Origin: Fennellomyces sp. T-0311
Taxonomy: Eukaryota; Mucoromycota; Mucoromycetes; Mucorales; Lichtheimiaceae
Direction of reading: 5' to 3'
DNA: 64,000 nucleotides
Assembly: GCA_025266875.1 (NCBI GenBank)
Contig: JALLLT010000005.1
Location: 496,001-560,000 of the forward strand
The notes under the pieces are model-generated. The model was not told the DNA's origin, did no database searches, and saw nothing but the letters and a program-made list of their open reading frames with translations. Made by a program: the position numbers and the translations under genes. Shown piece after piece: positions 46,542 to 58,000 of this stretch (positions are counted from its first letter, which is position 1; every line of letters begins with the position of its first letter).

Positions 46542-48840
46542 TCACCGTTTGCTTGAATTTTTCTCCCGGATTTTCCGTAAACCCCATCGCGTTTTCCTTT
46601 CTTCTACGGTTGTACTGAGCGACGGAGTAGGTACAGGTGCAGCGGATGGCGGTAGCGGGGGTGACACGGGGGTATTTGGAGGATTAGGGTGCTTCCGTGA
46701 GCTCAGAGGTGTATTGTTGTCTAGACGATGGGGTGTGGTAGGTGTGACAGAGTGAGGTGTGTGGTGTACCGCGGGTGCCGACGGCCTGCCGTTGGCATGA
46801 GTGGAGAAGTTACTGTTAGGTGGTTTTTTCACGTCGAGTCCGTTCCATATGTCGAGAGAGTCCATGTTGATATTAGCTGCTTGATAAAATAAGACGTAAC
46901 CTGAGCCACTGCCAGGAATATCGCCAAAGTACTTTTGTATTTCGTCTTCGTGTATGGGCTAAGTAACGGTAAGCGCATGGATCGTTCAATCAGTTCGAGC
47001 AACATACCGTAACTATGTCATCGTCGAAAAGCATCCATTGACCGTTACTTTTGATAATAGTAACGTAATGCCCGTGGTGGGGACCACTGTCAAGCAGAAA
47101 AACAGAACTCGGTTAATCCGCGTTTTCGGGCCGATAATTTTTTGACAAACCTTCCAATATGTATCACACACGCCCATAGCTCGTACAGCCTATCTGCATC
47201 GTCTGTGTCGTCACACTATCGGTATTCAAGGGTAAGCACAAGGCGGATAGCTGCACGCCCCAGAACATACTGTATTAAATAATCGTAATTCGAAAGGAAA
47301 AACGACCCGGTAAGTCAGCTTGATGTACTTTTGCAATTGCTCTTGGTATTTAAACCGTTTCAGATGAAGGGCCAGTATATTGGGTAGTTTTTTGATTTTC
47401 ATCCTATAATCACGAACACGCATGAGTTGATTTCTTCGCAGAATAAAAAGAATAATTACCGTCGCTCAGCCTCCTGCAATCCACAGCACACATCACAGAA
47501 ATATTTGTTCTTGTGGCACAGCGTCTCACTTGCCGAAAATTGTCGTAGACACGAAGTGACTGATGAGTTCATCTCTACGTCAATTGATAAATCCATAAAG
47601 CATTCGTCGCGGCTCGTGACCTAGTACAGAAAGCAGTTAGTACCGTTTAGGAAACAGAGCCATTTTTCGTCTCTAGACTTGCAGTTTCACAGGTCAGACA
47701 TTTCGTTTCGTTGGAAAAGATGCCCTCGAACAGTTGATGCACCCATGTGGCCTTTGCATTGCTGGCTGAGCTTTCTGAATCTAAACGGCAGGCAATTATT
47801 AATCAGCAAGCGACAGAATAAAAGGGCTAGCGCCTACCTGAACTTTTCCCATCTTCATTATCCACGTTCTCAGCAATCGTCCCGTTCACCAGACTCTTGT
47901 CCGACATCTTCTTCTGATACTTTTGCACGTCCTCTGCAATACTGTTTAGCAGATAATTTAAAAATTCATGCGCGTCCTGATGCATGCTCGATCGAAACAG
48001 CTCTAGTAAATAGATGATGCAACATGTTAATGCATTGACTGCACAGCACGCTTTTTAGGCTTACCATTTTCTCGCTTAACCTTATTAATAAAGTTGATGG
48101 GTGCTACCACGCCGGTTTTCTTTCGATGAGTAGCAATTTTCCAAAACAGATCCTTCAACGCTGCAAATAACGTATCCTCCATCCCGGGCGACAGATGCAG
48201 GTCGCCATTGTGATCTCGTTCGTGGTGAGAGGACGAAATAACATTTGTCAACGTATTACTGCTGGTGCTAGGCCCACGTGTCGATATGGATGTACGTTGA
48301 ATTGAAGGCTGACTTGCAGTTGCTAGACCATTGACGCCGTTACGCACGGTATTTGTAGAGGAAGTAGTTGGTGAAGAGGGGAAGTGAGATGTGCCGACAA
48401 TAGGTGAACTCGGACTAGTGAGGCCGGGCGATTGAATCGGTGGAAACACAGCTGGTGTAGGGTAGTTGGTCACGCATTCTCGAAACGGTTTGCAATAGTA
48501 GAGCGCCTGAATAACCGAGTTGCTATAGCTACAGGATAGTGTGAGCCTCTATAGCAAGACAACAAGGACCACGCTCGAGCTTTACCAAGTATTTCCAAAC
48601 TAACAGAAACCGGGTTAATGCATACACATTCCTAATGTTACGAAACAACTTACATTTTCGAGCCCAAAGTATCGTTCACCTTCATCAAACGAATCATTGT
48701 CTGCAACCGATTTGCCAGACTGACCCTATACAGTTATTAATCGAACTTTTTGTGCTTTTGGAATAAGGAGGGTTGGAATGCCATAAAAACGAAATGCAAC
48801 TTACAAGGCCCATCCATTTGAAAAAAGAAGTACTCGACAT
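46542..48840 (-). CDS. Ubiquitin-specific protease, UBP9/13 (USP12/46, CreB) type
   Basis: It removes ubiquitin from target proteins; family members act with WD40 partners (WDR48/UAF1, CreC), and in fungi they influence carbon catabolite and endocytic control. ATG 48840 ([13 protein letters not shown]) leads to the Cys box [19 protein letters not shown], completed by splicing so that the catalytic Cys is present. A Ser/Thr/Pro-rich insert of about 110 residues (48,470-48,180) follows. Then [15 protein letters not shown], the zinc knuckles CLTCET and [20 protein letters not shown], and the His box [10 protein letters not shown] with DDDIV. The C-tail is Pro/Thr-rich and ends [10 protein letters not shown]. 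At least nine exons. All catalytic residues are visible, so it is likely active. Confidence 0.9.
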
Positions 48841-49807
48841 TTCAACGAAAGGTCATTAATCAGAGCAAGTGGTCGGCTCTGTGTTCTATTGTGCTATAAA
48901 AGGGTTGCTTGGAAAGAGTTGGAAAAAGTCCAGCGAGGTATCCCCTGAGGCCTGAGAGAGCATTTAAAACTCCGGAGTTGCCAAGACGAAGTTCAAAGCG
49001 TCGTCATATCGGTGCTAAACCGCCCGGAACTATGTCCAAGCTAACTTTGTCATAGCAACTCACACCACTTTGGGTAGGTTGTTTTCTGTTGTCGTTAAAC
49101 GTGTACATGTCTCCTGTAATAGTAATCATCCGATATGTTGGAACAAAGAACGCACAATTCAGATTCGTTCTATTATTCCGTTGCATATATTTTCTTGCAT
49201 TGCATAAATGCTGCGACTTGATCAAGTAGATAATAATAGCTATTGCCAGATCATGCCATTTTGACGATCATTCCTTCTCTGCAAGAGACTAATGCATGAG
49301 CCTTTTTTTTGATATCCATAAGCACGGTACGACCAACACTCTTTATTTTTACCCAAGACGAACTAAATTGCCCCGATTGTTGGTGTATTTACTCCATATT
49401 GCTGTTTTTTTCTCAAGCCCACTATGATATAGAACACCTAAAAAGGAAGAATGAATGGCTATTACAGTAAACATCCGCCGCCTTTTTGAGACTGATTAAT
49501 TGCCCTCCTGCTTTAAAACGCTCAAAACATGAACTTTTCTCTTATAACTGATTGTCGATGGCAGCCTATCATTTGTCATTAACGTAACTGATATAATCAG
49601 CTAGATCCGCGTGTGAACCCAGGCGATGGGTGATGGCAAATCAAAGATTTGTTACTCAAATCAAAGTACAGAAAAAGAAGGTTCTATTGAAGTCATTCGT
49701 ATCACCAAAAGGAAAATCGTGATGATGTGATTCGCTAAAGGGTATATATCTATTGTGATAAAAAACTATATATAACGTGGCTATTGTGTACAAGAAGAGA
49801 GGGAAAA
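48841..49807. other. Gene-free spacer
   Basis: About 970 bp between two minus-strand genes. It includes the deubiquitinase promoter side and the 3' region of the coiled-coil gene. The minus frame 49,004-49,225 has no family features. Confidence 0.5.
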
Positions 49808-51118
49808 TTATGCTGCTGTTGTGGACGAAAAAGGAGTTGCTGGTGGCGGCGGGGGTAGCGGACGGTCATTCGGCGTTGGTAAAGGCGGTGGGAATATATC
49901 GGCCGGCCGTTGTTGTTTTTTATTGGAGGTGAATATTTTGAATACTTTCTTGGTGGCGTCGCCCACAAACGATGACGACGAGGACAGAGAAGGCCGTTTT
50001 GTGCTTGTACTACTGGTCGTACTCAGCCGATTCGAACTATTCGACGAGGACTGTCGACGTTCCATGGAAACAGGCCGCTCAATTCCCAATTTTCCGCTAA
50101 AGGCATTCATTTTCTTCTCCATGATCATGCTGGTCCTTGTTTCCTGGTAGCACGCAGCACAAAGCAGGTCAGATGCGTGCACCTTATCCGGCGTTGGCCA
50201 TCCCACCAGCGACTGCCTGCAACGCGCACAATCGAAATCCACTTCAACGTTGTCCCATTTCTGTGCACCGTATGCCTCGCGCTCGCCATATTCGCTGCAT
50301 ATACTCTTGAAGATGACGGTATAATCCCGGTCTCCGTCCTGAAGTACCGTCGATCGCCTCCGCGCAAACAATTGTTGGTCGCCACTGTTACTCCGAAACC
50401 GTTCAATCAGGCGATCACATGAATCGATGAGTACTGCAGCTTGGTACTGGTCAAAATGGTCCCAGAACTGTTGGCCTTGGTGCAAATAATTCAGGCACTG
50501 GTCGGCTTCAGCCACTTGATGATGCACTGCCTGTCGCTGTTCCAGTTGGGAATCGTGTTCTTGTTGCTTCCTGCTCAGTAGGTTCGCCGCTTGGCGCACC
50601 GCTTGCTGGCACTCCTCGATTGACTGGCGCAACTGAACGACTTGTTCTTCCGCCAAAGCGTTCTTATCATGCGCCCTGACGTACTTTTTATGGTATTGTG
50701 ATGATAAAACAGGCACAAAGTAAAAATGATTGTACTGTTTCTCTCGCTTTGTTTTTTTTGTCCGCCTTTGCTGGGCGTACTCCCGTATCCCCTGCAGCTC
50801 TCGCTCAAACTTGGTCAATCGCTGCTCGGTCTCGCTGCGTTGTTGGCGCAGCCGGGCCACTTGATGGTTCAGGTCGGCAACCGTTGTATCGAGCTGCCCC
50901 AGTTGTGTTCGAGCACTTTGCTGCCACAGTGCGTACTGTCGTTCCAAGGCGTGGACAGTCAAGGCGTATGTCCGGATACGCTTTTGTCGGGCTCTGACAT
51001 TTTGCTGGATGTCTTTGAGTGCGTGTAGGGCTTGCCGTCGAGCGGTGGGTTCGTTACTGGATAAGAGGCGAAGTACTTCGTCGGCTTTGTTTTTGTTGAC
51101 GGCGGCTCCTGGCTCCAT
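49808..51118 (-). CDS. Coiled-coil protein with a CxxC zinc ribbon, 436 aa
   Basis: It is an intronless frame. I chose the ATG at 51118 (MEPGAAVNKNKADEV); in-frame ATGs at 51148 and 51199 lie upstream. Residues about 10-260 are Gln/Glu/Arg-rich with long heptad patterns (RQQRSETEQRLTKFERELQ, EEQVVQLRQSIEECQQAVR), interrupted by an unusual aromatic stretch YNHFYFVPVLSSQYHKKY. Around residues 315-345 a CARC...CAAC pair with a 24-residue gap suggests one zinc-ribbon site. The rest is Ser/Thr-rich, then FKIFTSNKKQQRP and a Pro-rich end. I know no named homologue; a scaffold or trafficking role is possible but unproven. It is divergent from the oxidase gene, 368 bp away. Confidence 0.7.
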   Translation of the reverse strand: MEPGAAVNKNKADEVLRLLSSNEPTARRQALHALKDIQQNVRARQKRIRTYALTVHALERQYALWQQSARTQLGQLDTTVADLNHQVARLRQQRSETEQRLTKFERELQGIREYAQQRRTKKTKREKQYNHFYFVPVLSSQYHKKYVRAHDKNALAEEQVVQLRQSIEECQQAVRQAANLLSRKQQEHDSQLEQRQAVHHQVAEADQCLNYLHQGQQFWDHFDQYQAAVLIDSCDRLIERFRSNSGDQQLFARRRSTVLQDGDRDYTVIFKSICSEYGEREAYGAQKWDNVEVDFDCARCRQSLVGWPTPDKVHASDLLCAACYQETRTSMIMEKKMNAFSGKLGIERPVSMERRQSSSNSSNRLSTTSSTSTKRPSLSSSSSFVGDATKKVFKIFTSNKKQQRPADIFPPPLPTPNDRPLPPPPPATPFSSTTAA

Positions 51119-51415
51119 TGAAGAAAAAGAAGTGAAAGAAAGCGACATGCGCCCCCACCTCATGTTTGCCAAGGTAACAACACGTTCCAAAATTAGCATC
51201 TGCTGAGTTTTCCTACGACTTTGAGTGACACATGAAGGAAGTTGTCAACAAGCCATTCAAGGTGCATGAATACCAGTTATTACTCTGCCTCTTCCCACCA
51301 TTTTCAATTAAAAAATGCAGCTTCTCCCTACCTCATTGTAATATACCTCATGGTCTGATTTTCAACCGTGGCAAAACATCTGCTTTCCAATTCAGACCAC
51401 ATCATTTACCGCCCG

Positions 51416-51430
51416 TATATATATATAAAT
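51416..51430 (+). promoter_or_regulatory. TATA-box candidate of the multicopper oxidase gene
   Basis: TATATATATATAAAT lies 57-71 bp before the chosen ATG at 51487 and is followed by a T/C-rich leader. The spacing fits a fungal TATA element with a short 5' leader. It supports the start at 51487 over the longer open frame that begins at 51232. Confidence 0.55.
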
Positions 51431-51486
51431 TGGATCGGTTTATTTTTTTCCTTTTTCTTTACTTTACAGCTCGATATAGAAAAGTC

Positions 51487-53181
51487 ATGGCTAGTTATAG
51501 CGTGCTGTTGTTATTCGTCATTGTACTTGCATGCCACCTCACACTTGCAGCTGAACGCACCTTTGAGCTGAATATAACGACAGGATCGATTAATCCCGAT
51601 TGCTACGATCGTGGCTATACCGGCGTTCTAGTGAACGGCCAATTCCCCGCACCACCGATCCGCGTAACCAAGAACGATCATGTCCATATCATAATCCGGA
51701 ACGATATCAGTTCAAACCACTCGACGACAATTCATTACCACGGGATTCTGCAGCAAGGTACTTGTCACGCGGACGGAGTGCCTGGAGTAACCCAACGTCC
51801 GATCGAGCCTGGTGAAGAGTACCATCAGCGTTTTCAGGTTACTGGACAAGCAGGCACATTCTATTACCACGCGCACGTAAATTTGCAAGATGACACTGTG
51901 AGTGGGCCATTTATTGTTTATGACTCGGAGGATGCCTGGCCTGTCCCAAGCAAGAAAATCAAGGACGGACCTTATGAGTATGATGACGAACGCGTCCTGT
52001 TTCTTTCCGAATGGTGGCACCAGACAGAGGAGCAACGAATGGATTACATCATGGGGACCCAATACCGTGGCATGGATGGTGCAGACAGTTACTTGATCAA
52101 TGGCAAGGCCGTATATGGCAACAGCAGTAGCTGCACATATCCAACCATTGACGTCGAAGCAAACAAGGTGTACCGCCTGCGCGTAATTGGTGGATTGACG
52201 CTTTCTGTATTGGGCGTTTCAATCGCACGCCATAACCTGACTATTATCGAGGTCGACGGCGAGCTTATACAGCCGTACTCCGTTTCATATCTCGAAGTAT
52301 CACCAGGCCAGCGCTTCTCTGTTTTGCTATCAACAGACCAGCCACCGGAAAGTTATTATATTGATACAACTCCGTACTATATTCGCGAAAAAGAAGGCAA
52401 CGGAAGGGCCATATTACGGTACAAGACAGAACTACCGGAAACTAAAGCCATAATCGACGAGCTTCCTCCATTTCCCGACGTACCAAGACCGCAATGGTAT
52501 TTCGATCAAATGGCACCACTGGAATCCCATTACGATTTCAATCTAGAGGCCGATCGGACAATTGTGATCAAGCCCTTGGAAAAGCTATTGCCCGACAATA
52601 CTACTCACTGGTTCATGAACGGCCGCCTGCTTGACATGAGCAATGATAAGCCTCCGATGTTAGAAAAGATTCAAGAACTACGGAGACAAGACATCATGAC
52701 ACAGGACCTATCTGCAGATGGTTACGATAGCACCCTCGGCGCGTTCAGAGCCAACTACAATGAAACTGTTGATCTGGTCATACACACGACAACGCTTCCA
52801 GGCATCGGAGTCTGTGTTGCTCACCCTTGGCACACACATGGCCATGTTCATTACGTATTAGCACATGGCCCCGGAGAATACGTGCATGAGCGAGATAAGG
52901 ACCTTCGAACTTATCAAACATCGGTAGCCCGTGACACAACACTCGTTTATCCTGTCCAGCCAGGCCCGCCTCCTAAAGTACCTAACAATACCCTTTGTGG
53001 ATGGACCAAGATCCGATTATATACTGTGAGTTCTTGGACAATAAGGAAGAATGAATAATTAACATGTAACATTCCAATTCTATAGACAAATCCAGGTGCC
53101 TGGGCTATACACTGCCACGTTACTTCTCATATGCTCCAGGGGATGATGACGGTATTAGTATCAGGAGCCGAACAATTGTGA
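51487..53181 (+). CDS. Secreted multicopper oxidase (laccase / ascorbate-oxidase-like)
   Basis: It oxidises phenols, ascorbate or Fe(II) with reduction of O2 to water; the substrate is not readable here. Exons 51487-53025 and 53086-53181 give 544 residues. A signal peptide is clear (MASYSVLLLFVIVLACHLTL, cleavage near AA/ER). Three cupredoxin domains follow, with all four copper-ligand motifs: TTIHYHGIL, FYYHAHVN, AHPWHTHGHVHYV and the last-exon HCHVTSHMLQGMM. The axial position of the type-1 site is Met. Numerous N-x-S/T sites fit secretion. The protein ends 14 residues after the last copper motif, so there is no C-terminal membrane anchor as in Fet3-type ferroxidases. The last exon supplies the essential HCH motif. 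Confidence 0.9.
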
Positions 53182-55099
53182 AAAGGTGTATTATAAAAGA
53201 TGTAATAGTATTGCCTATAAATAAGCATTCAAGCCCCAAGTCTATAAAGATACACTAAAAGTTAAATTTGATTACGTCTGACAAACGTACACCATGCTGT
53301 CCTTTCTCAGCTCGTTCTACAATCATGATATTGGAATGGTGACGTTTTATGCAGCGTAAGTATATCAACAAGTAGCATATATATACCGTACAACAATGCA
53401 GCAAGTGATGTCCGTCACTTCAGCCGTTGGCTACTACTTTGGCAGGTGTATTTTACGATCTATAGTGTTGGCCATTTACGGTAATACCGCTGAGGTGACT
53501 GTGGGAAACCTGTGTCCACATACATATTAAAGTTGCTTCCTTGTTGACAGTTTGTTGGACACTCTTAAATTGAAAAGAGAACTCGAGAGCATCTCTGATC
53601 TGAAGGGATTTAGACTCGTTTGAAAAAACTAGCACTGCCACTGCTGTATCGCACACTCATTGCTGCCCTTGGGTCCAATGAGTCAAGAAACGGTGCCACT
53701 TACTTACAGACAGAAATAAACAAAGTTATTTTGTATATAATAATCCCGCACAAATGATTGCTTTGCGCAAAAGGAAGTCAGGAGAAGGGTACTGAAAGCG
53801 ACCTGTATCGAACAATTGTGCGAGAAACCCCATCCTACTGCACGTTGTCATAACTAACAGACATGCATTTACAGAAATAGATGCAATTTTTTAAATCGAT
53901 ATGCATCATAAAGTGTACCTATGCCCGCAGACCTGGACAAAAAGTTATTATTTGGCAATATTCAACAAAAATGCTTTAAAGCTAACACCAAGCCGACCGT
54001 GAGTCATGATCCATCGATGCATTAATAGCTATACATCTAGAAAGTGTACAGATTTGATTGCACAAATCTCATTTTCGACTAAGCATGATTTCCGGTCTGT
54101 TCCACTTTGGATCTCCCCAAGTTTATTTTGTACGCAAATACCGTTGCTCTTATAACCTCGCGATGCTGCTTTCTTGATGTATGTCGATAAGGGTTATCGA
54201 AAAGAATTTTTGTAAGTTTTTCCTACCATATCTTCGGAAAACGTGTCCGTGTGAACCTTACTGCTATTTTACGATGTTTATAAATACCCGGAGGACAGAC
54301 CCCAATACAGATTCTCGATTTGGAGAATGGAGACGGGGAAAATGGACAACAAATGTACTGATGACATGGAATAATTGAGACATATCACCAAACGCTTAAC
54401 ACCGCAATCCGACGACCTTTACGTCCGTGTGTTCTTTTACAAATTGAACCAGCAGCATGTTGATCATCATGTGTTTATCACCCACCATTGATGTTCGCGT
54501 CGCTTGTTTGCATTTGTACTACGAATCGGCCCATTCAAGCCGCGCCCCGTATGTTCTCTGTTGTCATTCGAAAGGATGATTTCCAGTGCGACAGCGGCAC
54601 CATGCATTAAGGAGTAAGTTGCATGGTTGCACACATGAAAAAAAATAATCGCACGGAAAACGCCTTTGTCTTCGCACCATCACCAAATCAGGTTCACAAA
54701 CCGTTGAGGTACAATACTAAGGTCTAACATCAGATTATAGTCCGCATCTGAGCACGGTGTTTAACGGCATAAACAACTTTTTTAATTTAAAACCCGTGCA
54801 TATAGAGTGCGAGACTATTCATGTGAGTTATTAACAACTGCCCACGACCGCGCTTGCCCTTTTATGGATAAATGATGGAAGGAAACACAAACCAAGTGGT
54901 TTCTCGGAACCTCCCCCCATCTAGGCTGTGCTCATATATTATAATACAAACAAAAAAGATGATACTATGCAGCCCACAAACTTTGTTCTCATCGTAAAAA
55001 TAATATAAACCTGCTTCTCTTTGGCCGTTCTCATCGCTCTGCAACTCCTTTTTTTCCTCTTTTCACTTTTTAACCCTCCCCCCCCCACTCTCACTCTTC
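53182..55099. other. 1.9-kb gene-free spacer upstream of the caleosin gene
   Basis: No supported gene. A tiny exon-like run at 53,294-53,355 (MLSFLSSFYNHDIGMVTFY, then a donor GTAAGT) has no partner I can defend. The last 60 bp before the caleosin ATG are T/C-rich with a run of 9 C (about 55,078-55,086). Confidence 0.4.
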
Positions 55100-58000
55100 A
55101 TGGCCATCATTGGAGTCGCAGGTAAATCGATTTGTTCCTGCGTGTAAAAACCTTATTTTATTCTTATTGTGCCCTTATCTTTAGACCCAGGAGGCAGTGG
55201 GAGCCGCTCTCGCCCTACTGTCGCAAAGCGTCGTATTGTCAGCGTTACAAATAATGAAAATACTGTATGTCTACGCCAATTACCATTTGTCCTTTGGCAC
55301 TTACCGATAATTGATAGGCCATACGAAAGCATTCCAAGTTCTGGGATAGGAAAAACAAAGGCTACATTACACCCATTGACACCGCTGCCGGTAAAAAGGG
55401 TCTTGCGATAAAGATAACGAACTTTTTATCTCACGTCAGAATATGACCAGGTTTTATGAATCTTGGTTACGGTGTAGTTTTCAGTTTGACTATCGGGACT
55501 TTTATGGGCATTTTTCTCGCCTATGCAACGCAAGACTCCTGGATACCCGACCCTCGCTGCAGGATCAACGTACGCAAACTTACCAGTCCTGCTAAGGTAA
55601 CAACAAAAAGAGAGAAAGTACATTTAAATAATTTCCACTAATTACCTCTTCATTATGCCTAGCGTCACTCTAATAGCAGAGTGTATGATGAATTTGGCCA
55701 ATTCGATCCCGAAAGGTTCGAATTATTGTTTGATAAATACGCTCAATCGGATTTGAGTGGAAGCTCCATCACACTGACGGAGCTTTTACAATTGGCGGGT
55801 GAGCAAGGTTCCTACGGCGCTAGTCCTACTGCATGGTGTGAATAATTTTCTATTTTGTTTATGATTTCCTACTCACATTATTGTTTACGTAGGACCGCGG
55901 CCCTGATTGAGTTTATTGGCTTATATATGATGATTGGCAAAGGCGGCACATTCCAAAAGTCAGATATCCGAGCCGTTTATGATGTAAGCTCTAAGACTTT
56001 TTTTTAGTCAAAGTTGGTCCAATCTAACTTGCTGATGAACAGGGCTCATTATTTTACCGGTTACGTGAGACCAGACGCCCAATCATACAAGCTGCCGCAA
56101 TTGATACATCTACTGGCCACTTGCTGACACAAAATGCGATGCGCGCGTTCGAACGACATTTAAACACAGCCGTTGAACATCTACCTGAAGCAACTGTATC
56201 GATTGTGCGCAGCTTTGTACCTATCGGATCGATGCTAGGTGGCAATGTCGTCGCCACTCCTGTGAGGCAACGCAAATCCTTAGTTTCCGAGCGCATATCT
56301 GGGACCAAGACTGTCTCCCTGGACAACCAATCATTTTCGCTGACTGGTGTTCAAGGCTATACATCAGCTCCATCTGTTTCTTCAGAAGAGGACCTTGATG
56401 TACCTGATCTTGTTTCAGAACAAAGTGACTCATCTGACTCACTCGCCGAGTTGAGTGCGCTTACCGGTCTGCGACCTGATGGTGCAGATTTTTATCGCGA
56501 TACCCCGTTGACCGACTGGATTGGCGGCCAACTCTCTGGTGTTCAAAAGGGAACAGCTCTTGGAAACCCGATAGCTGAAGACGATGAATCCAAGAACTAC
56601 AGCATTCCTCTTGCTGGCGTCAAAAACAAACGCAATGCGCCATTGACTGACTGGCTCGTCGAGGATTATGAAAGTGACACCAAGAAACCTGCGGTGGAAC
56701 TACAACCTGTGACCCTTACTGGCATTGCCCGCTCTTCTGAAACGGCTGCTGATGCTTCTTCGTCATCTGATGACAATAACAAAAAAGTACGGTTCAATCT
56801 AGAGTCTGTGACTCTCAGTGGCATTCGGGATGATGATACCCGAAACAAGATGCAAGACCTACCAATTGTTCAAGCACCATCTCGTGTGGACAAGGATCTT
56901 AACTTTGATTTGGAGCCTGTTACGCTTTGCGGATTGCATCAAGATGATATCATCCCGCAGGAAGTTAGCAAGAGCCTTGCTATTGTGGATGCACCTACCC
57001 TATTTGACTTTGAAGAAGTTGACTTTGAGTCTTACAAGCAACCTGTTACGTTGACCGGCCTTGCCTCACAAAGGATCTCGGATGAACATGGTCCCTTGCC
57101 TATTGTTGAAGCGCCTACTGGATTGTTGAAGCGTGAGAAGGATCTGCATTTCGACCCTGTTGCAATTATGGGTGTGAGCCAAACAGATGAGATGATCAAC
57201 AAGGATGTGAAGCGCAGTGCAATTCCCGTGGTCAATGTCCCTGTTTCGTTTGAACCTGAGGATGCCCTGTTCACTGGATCAAACATTGCTACACTCACTG
57301 GCGTATCATCTGATGCTGACCATGAACTGACACGACCTGTCAACAAGTTGGAGCCTGTGCTGCTGACTGGATTACGACCAGTGGATACCGCTCCTGCCTC
57401 ATTCGTTGAAGCGCCAGCTGACTATGAACGCAAAGCAGCTGCTCGCCTTGAGCCTATGTCGCTTTCTGGATTACGATCCGTTGATACTACTCCTGCCACA
57501 TTCGTTGAAGCACCTAATTCCTTTGCTCCCAAGGAACCAGCCACACTTGAGCCCATATCATTATCCGGACTCCGCTCAATGGATACTGCCCCTGCCACGT
57601 TTGTTGAAGCACCTACCACATTCGAGCCAAAGAAACCTGTTTCATTGGAACCTGTATTACTTTCTGGACTTCGATCCGTTGACACTGATCCCGCTACGTT
57701 CGTCAAAGCACCTGCGAACTATGAACCAAAGAAAATTGCTGCGCTTGAACCTGTATCACTCTCTGGATTACGCTCTGTTGATACTGCACCTGCTGCGTTT
57801 GTTGAGGCACCCACATTGTTCGCACCGAAGGAGCCTGCTACGATTGAGCCCGTATCACTATATGGCCTTCGATCGGTTGATACTACTCCAGCTAGCTTCG
57901 TTGATGCCCCCGCTAATTATAAGCCCAAGGAGTCTGTTATCCTTGAGCCCATGTCTCTCTCTGGTTTGCGCTTTGATGACACTGCTCATGCCATTTTTGT

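Noticed and set aside
51232..51486. Longer start for the multicopper oxidase
   Set aside because: The extra 85 codons include a TATA-like run and a T-rich leader in translation, and the protein from 51487 starts with a textbook signal peptide.
55038..55099. C-run and T/C-rich tract as a special regulatory element of the caleosin gene
   Set aside because: Similar pyrimidine tracts precede several other starts in the window (35,822; 62,023), so it is an ordinary leader feature here.
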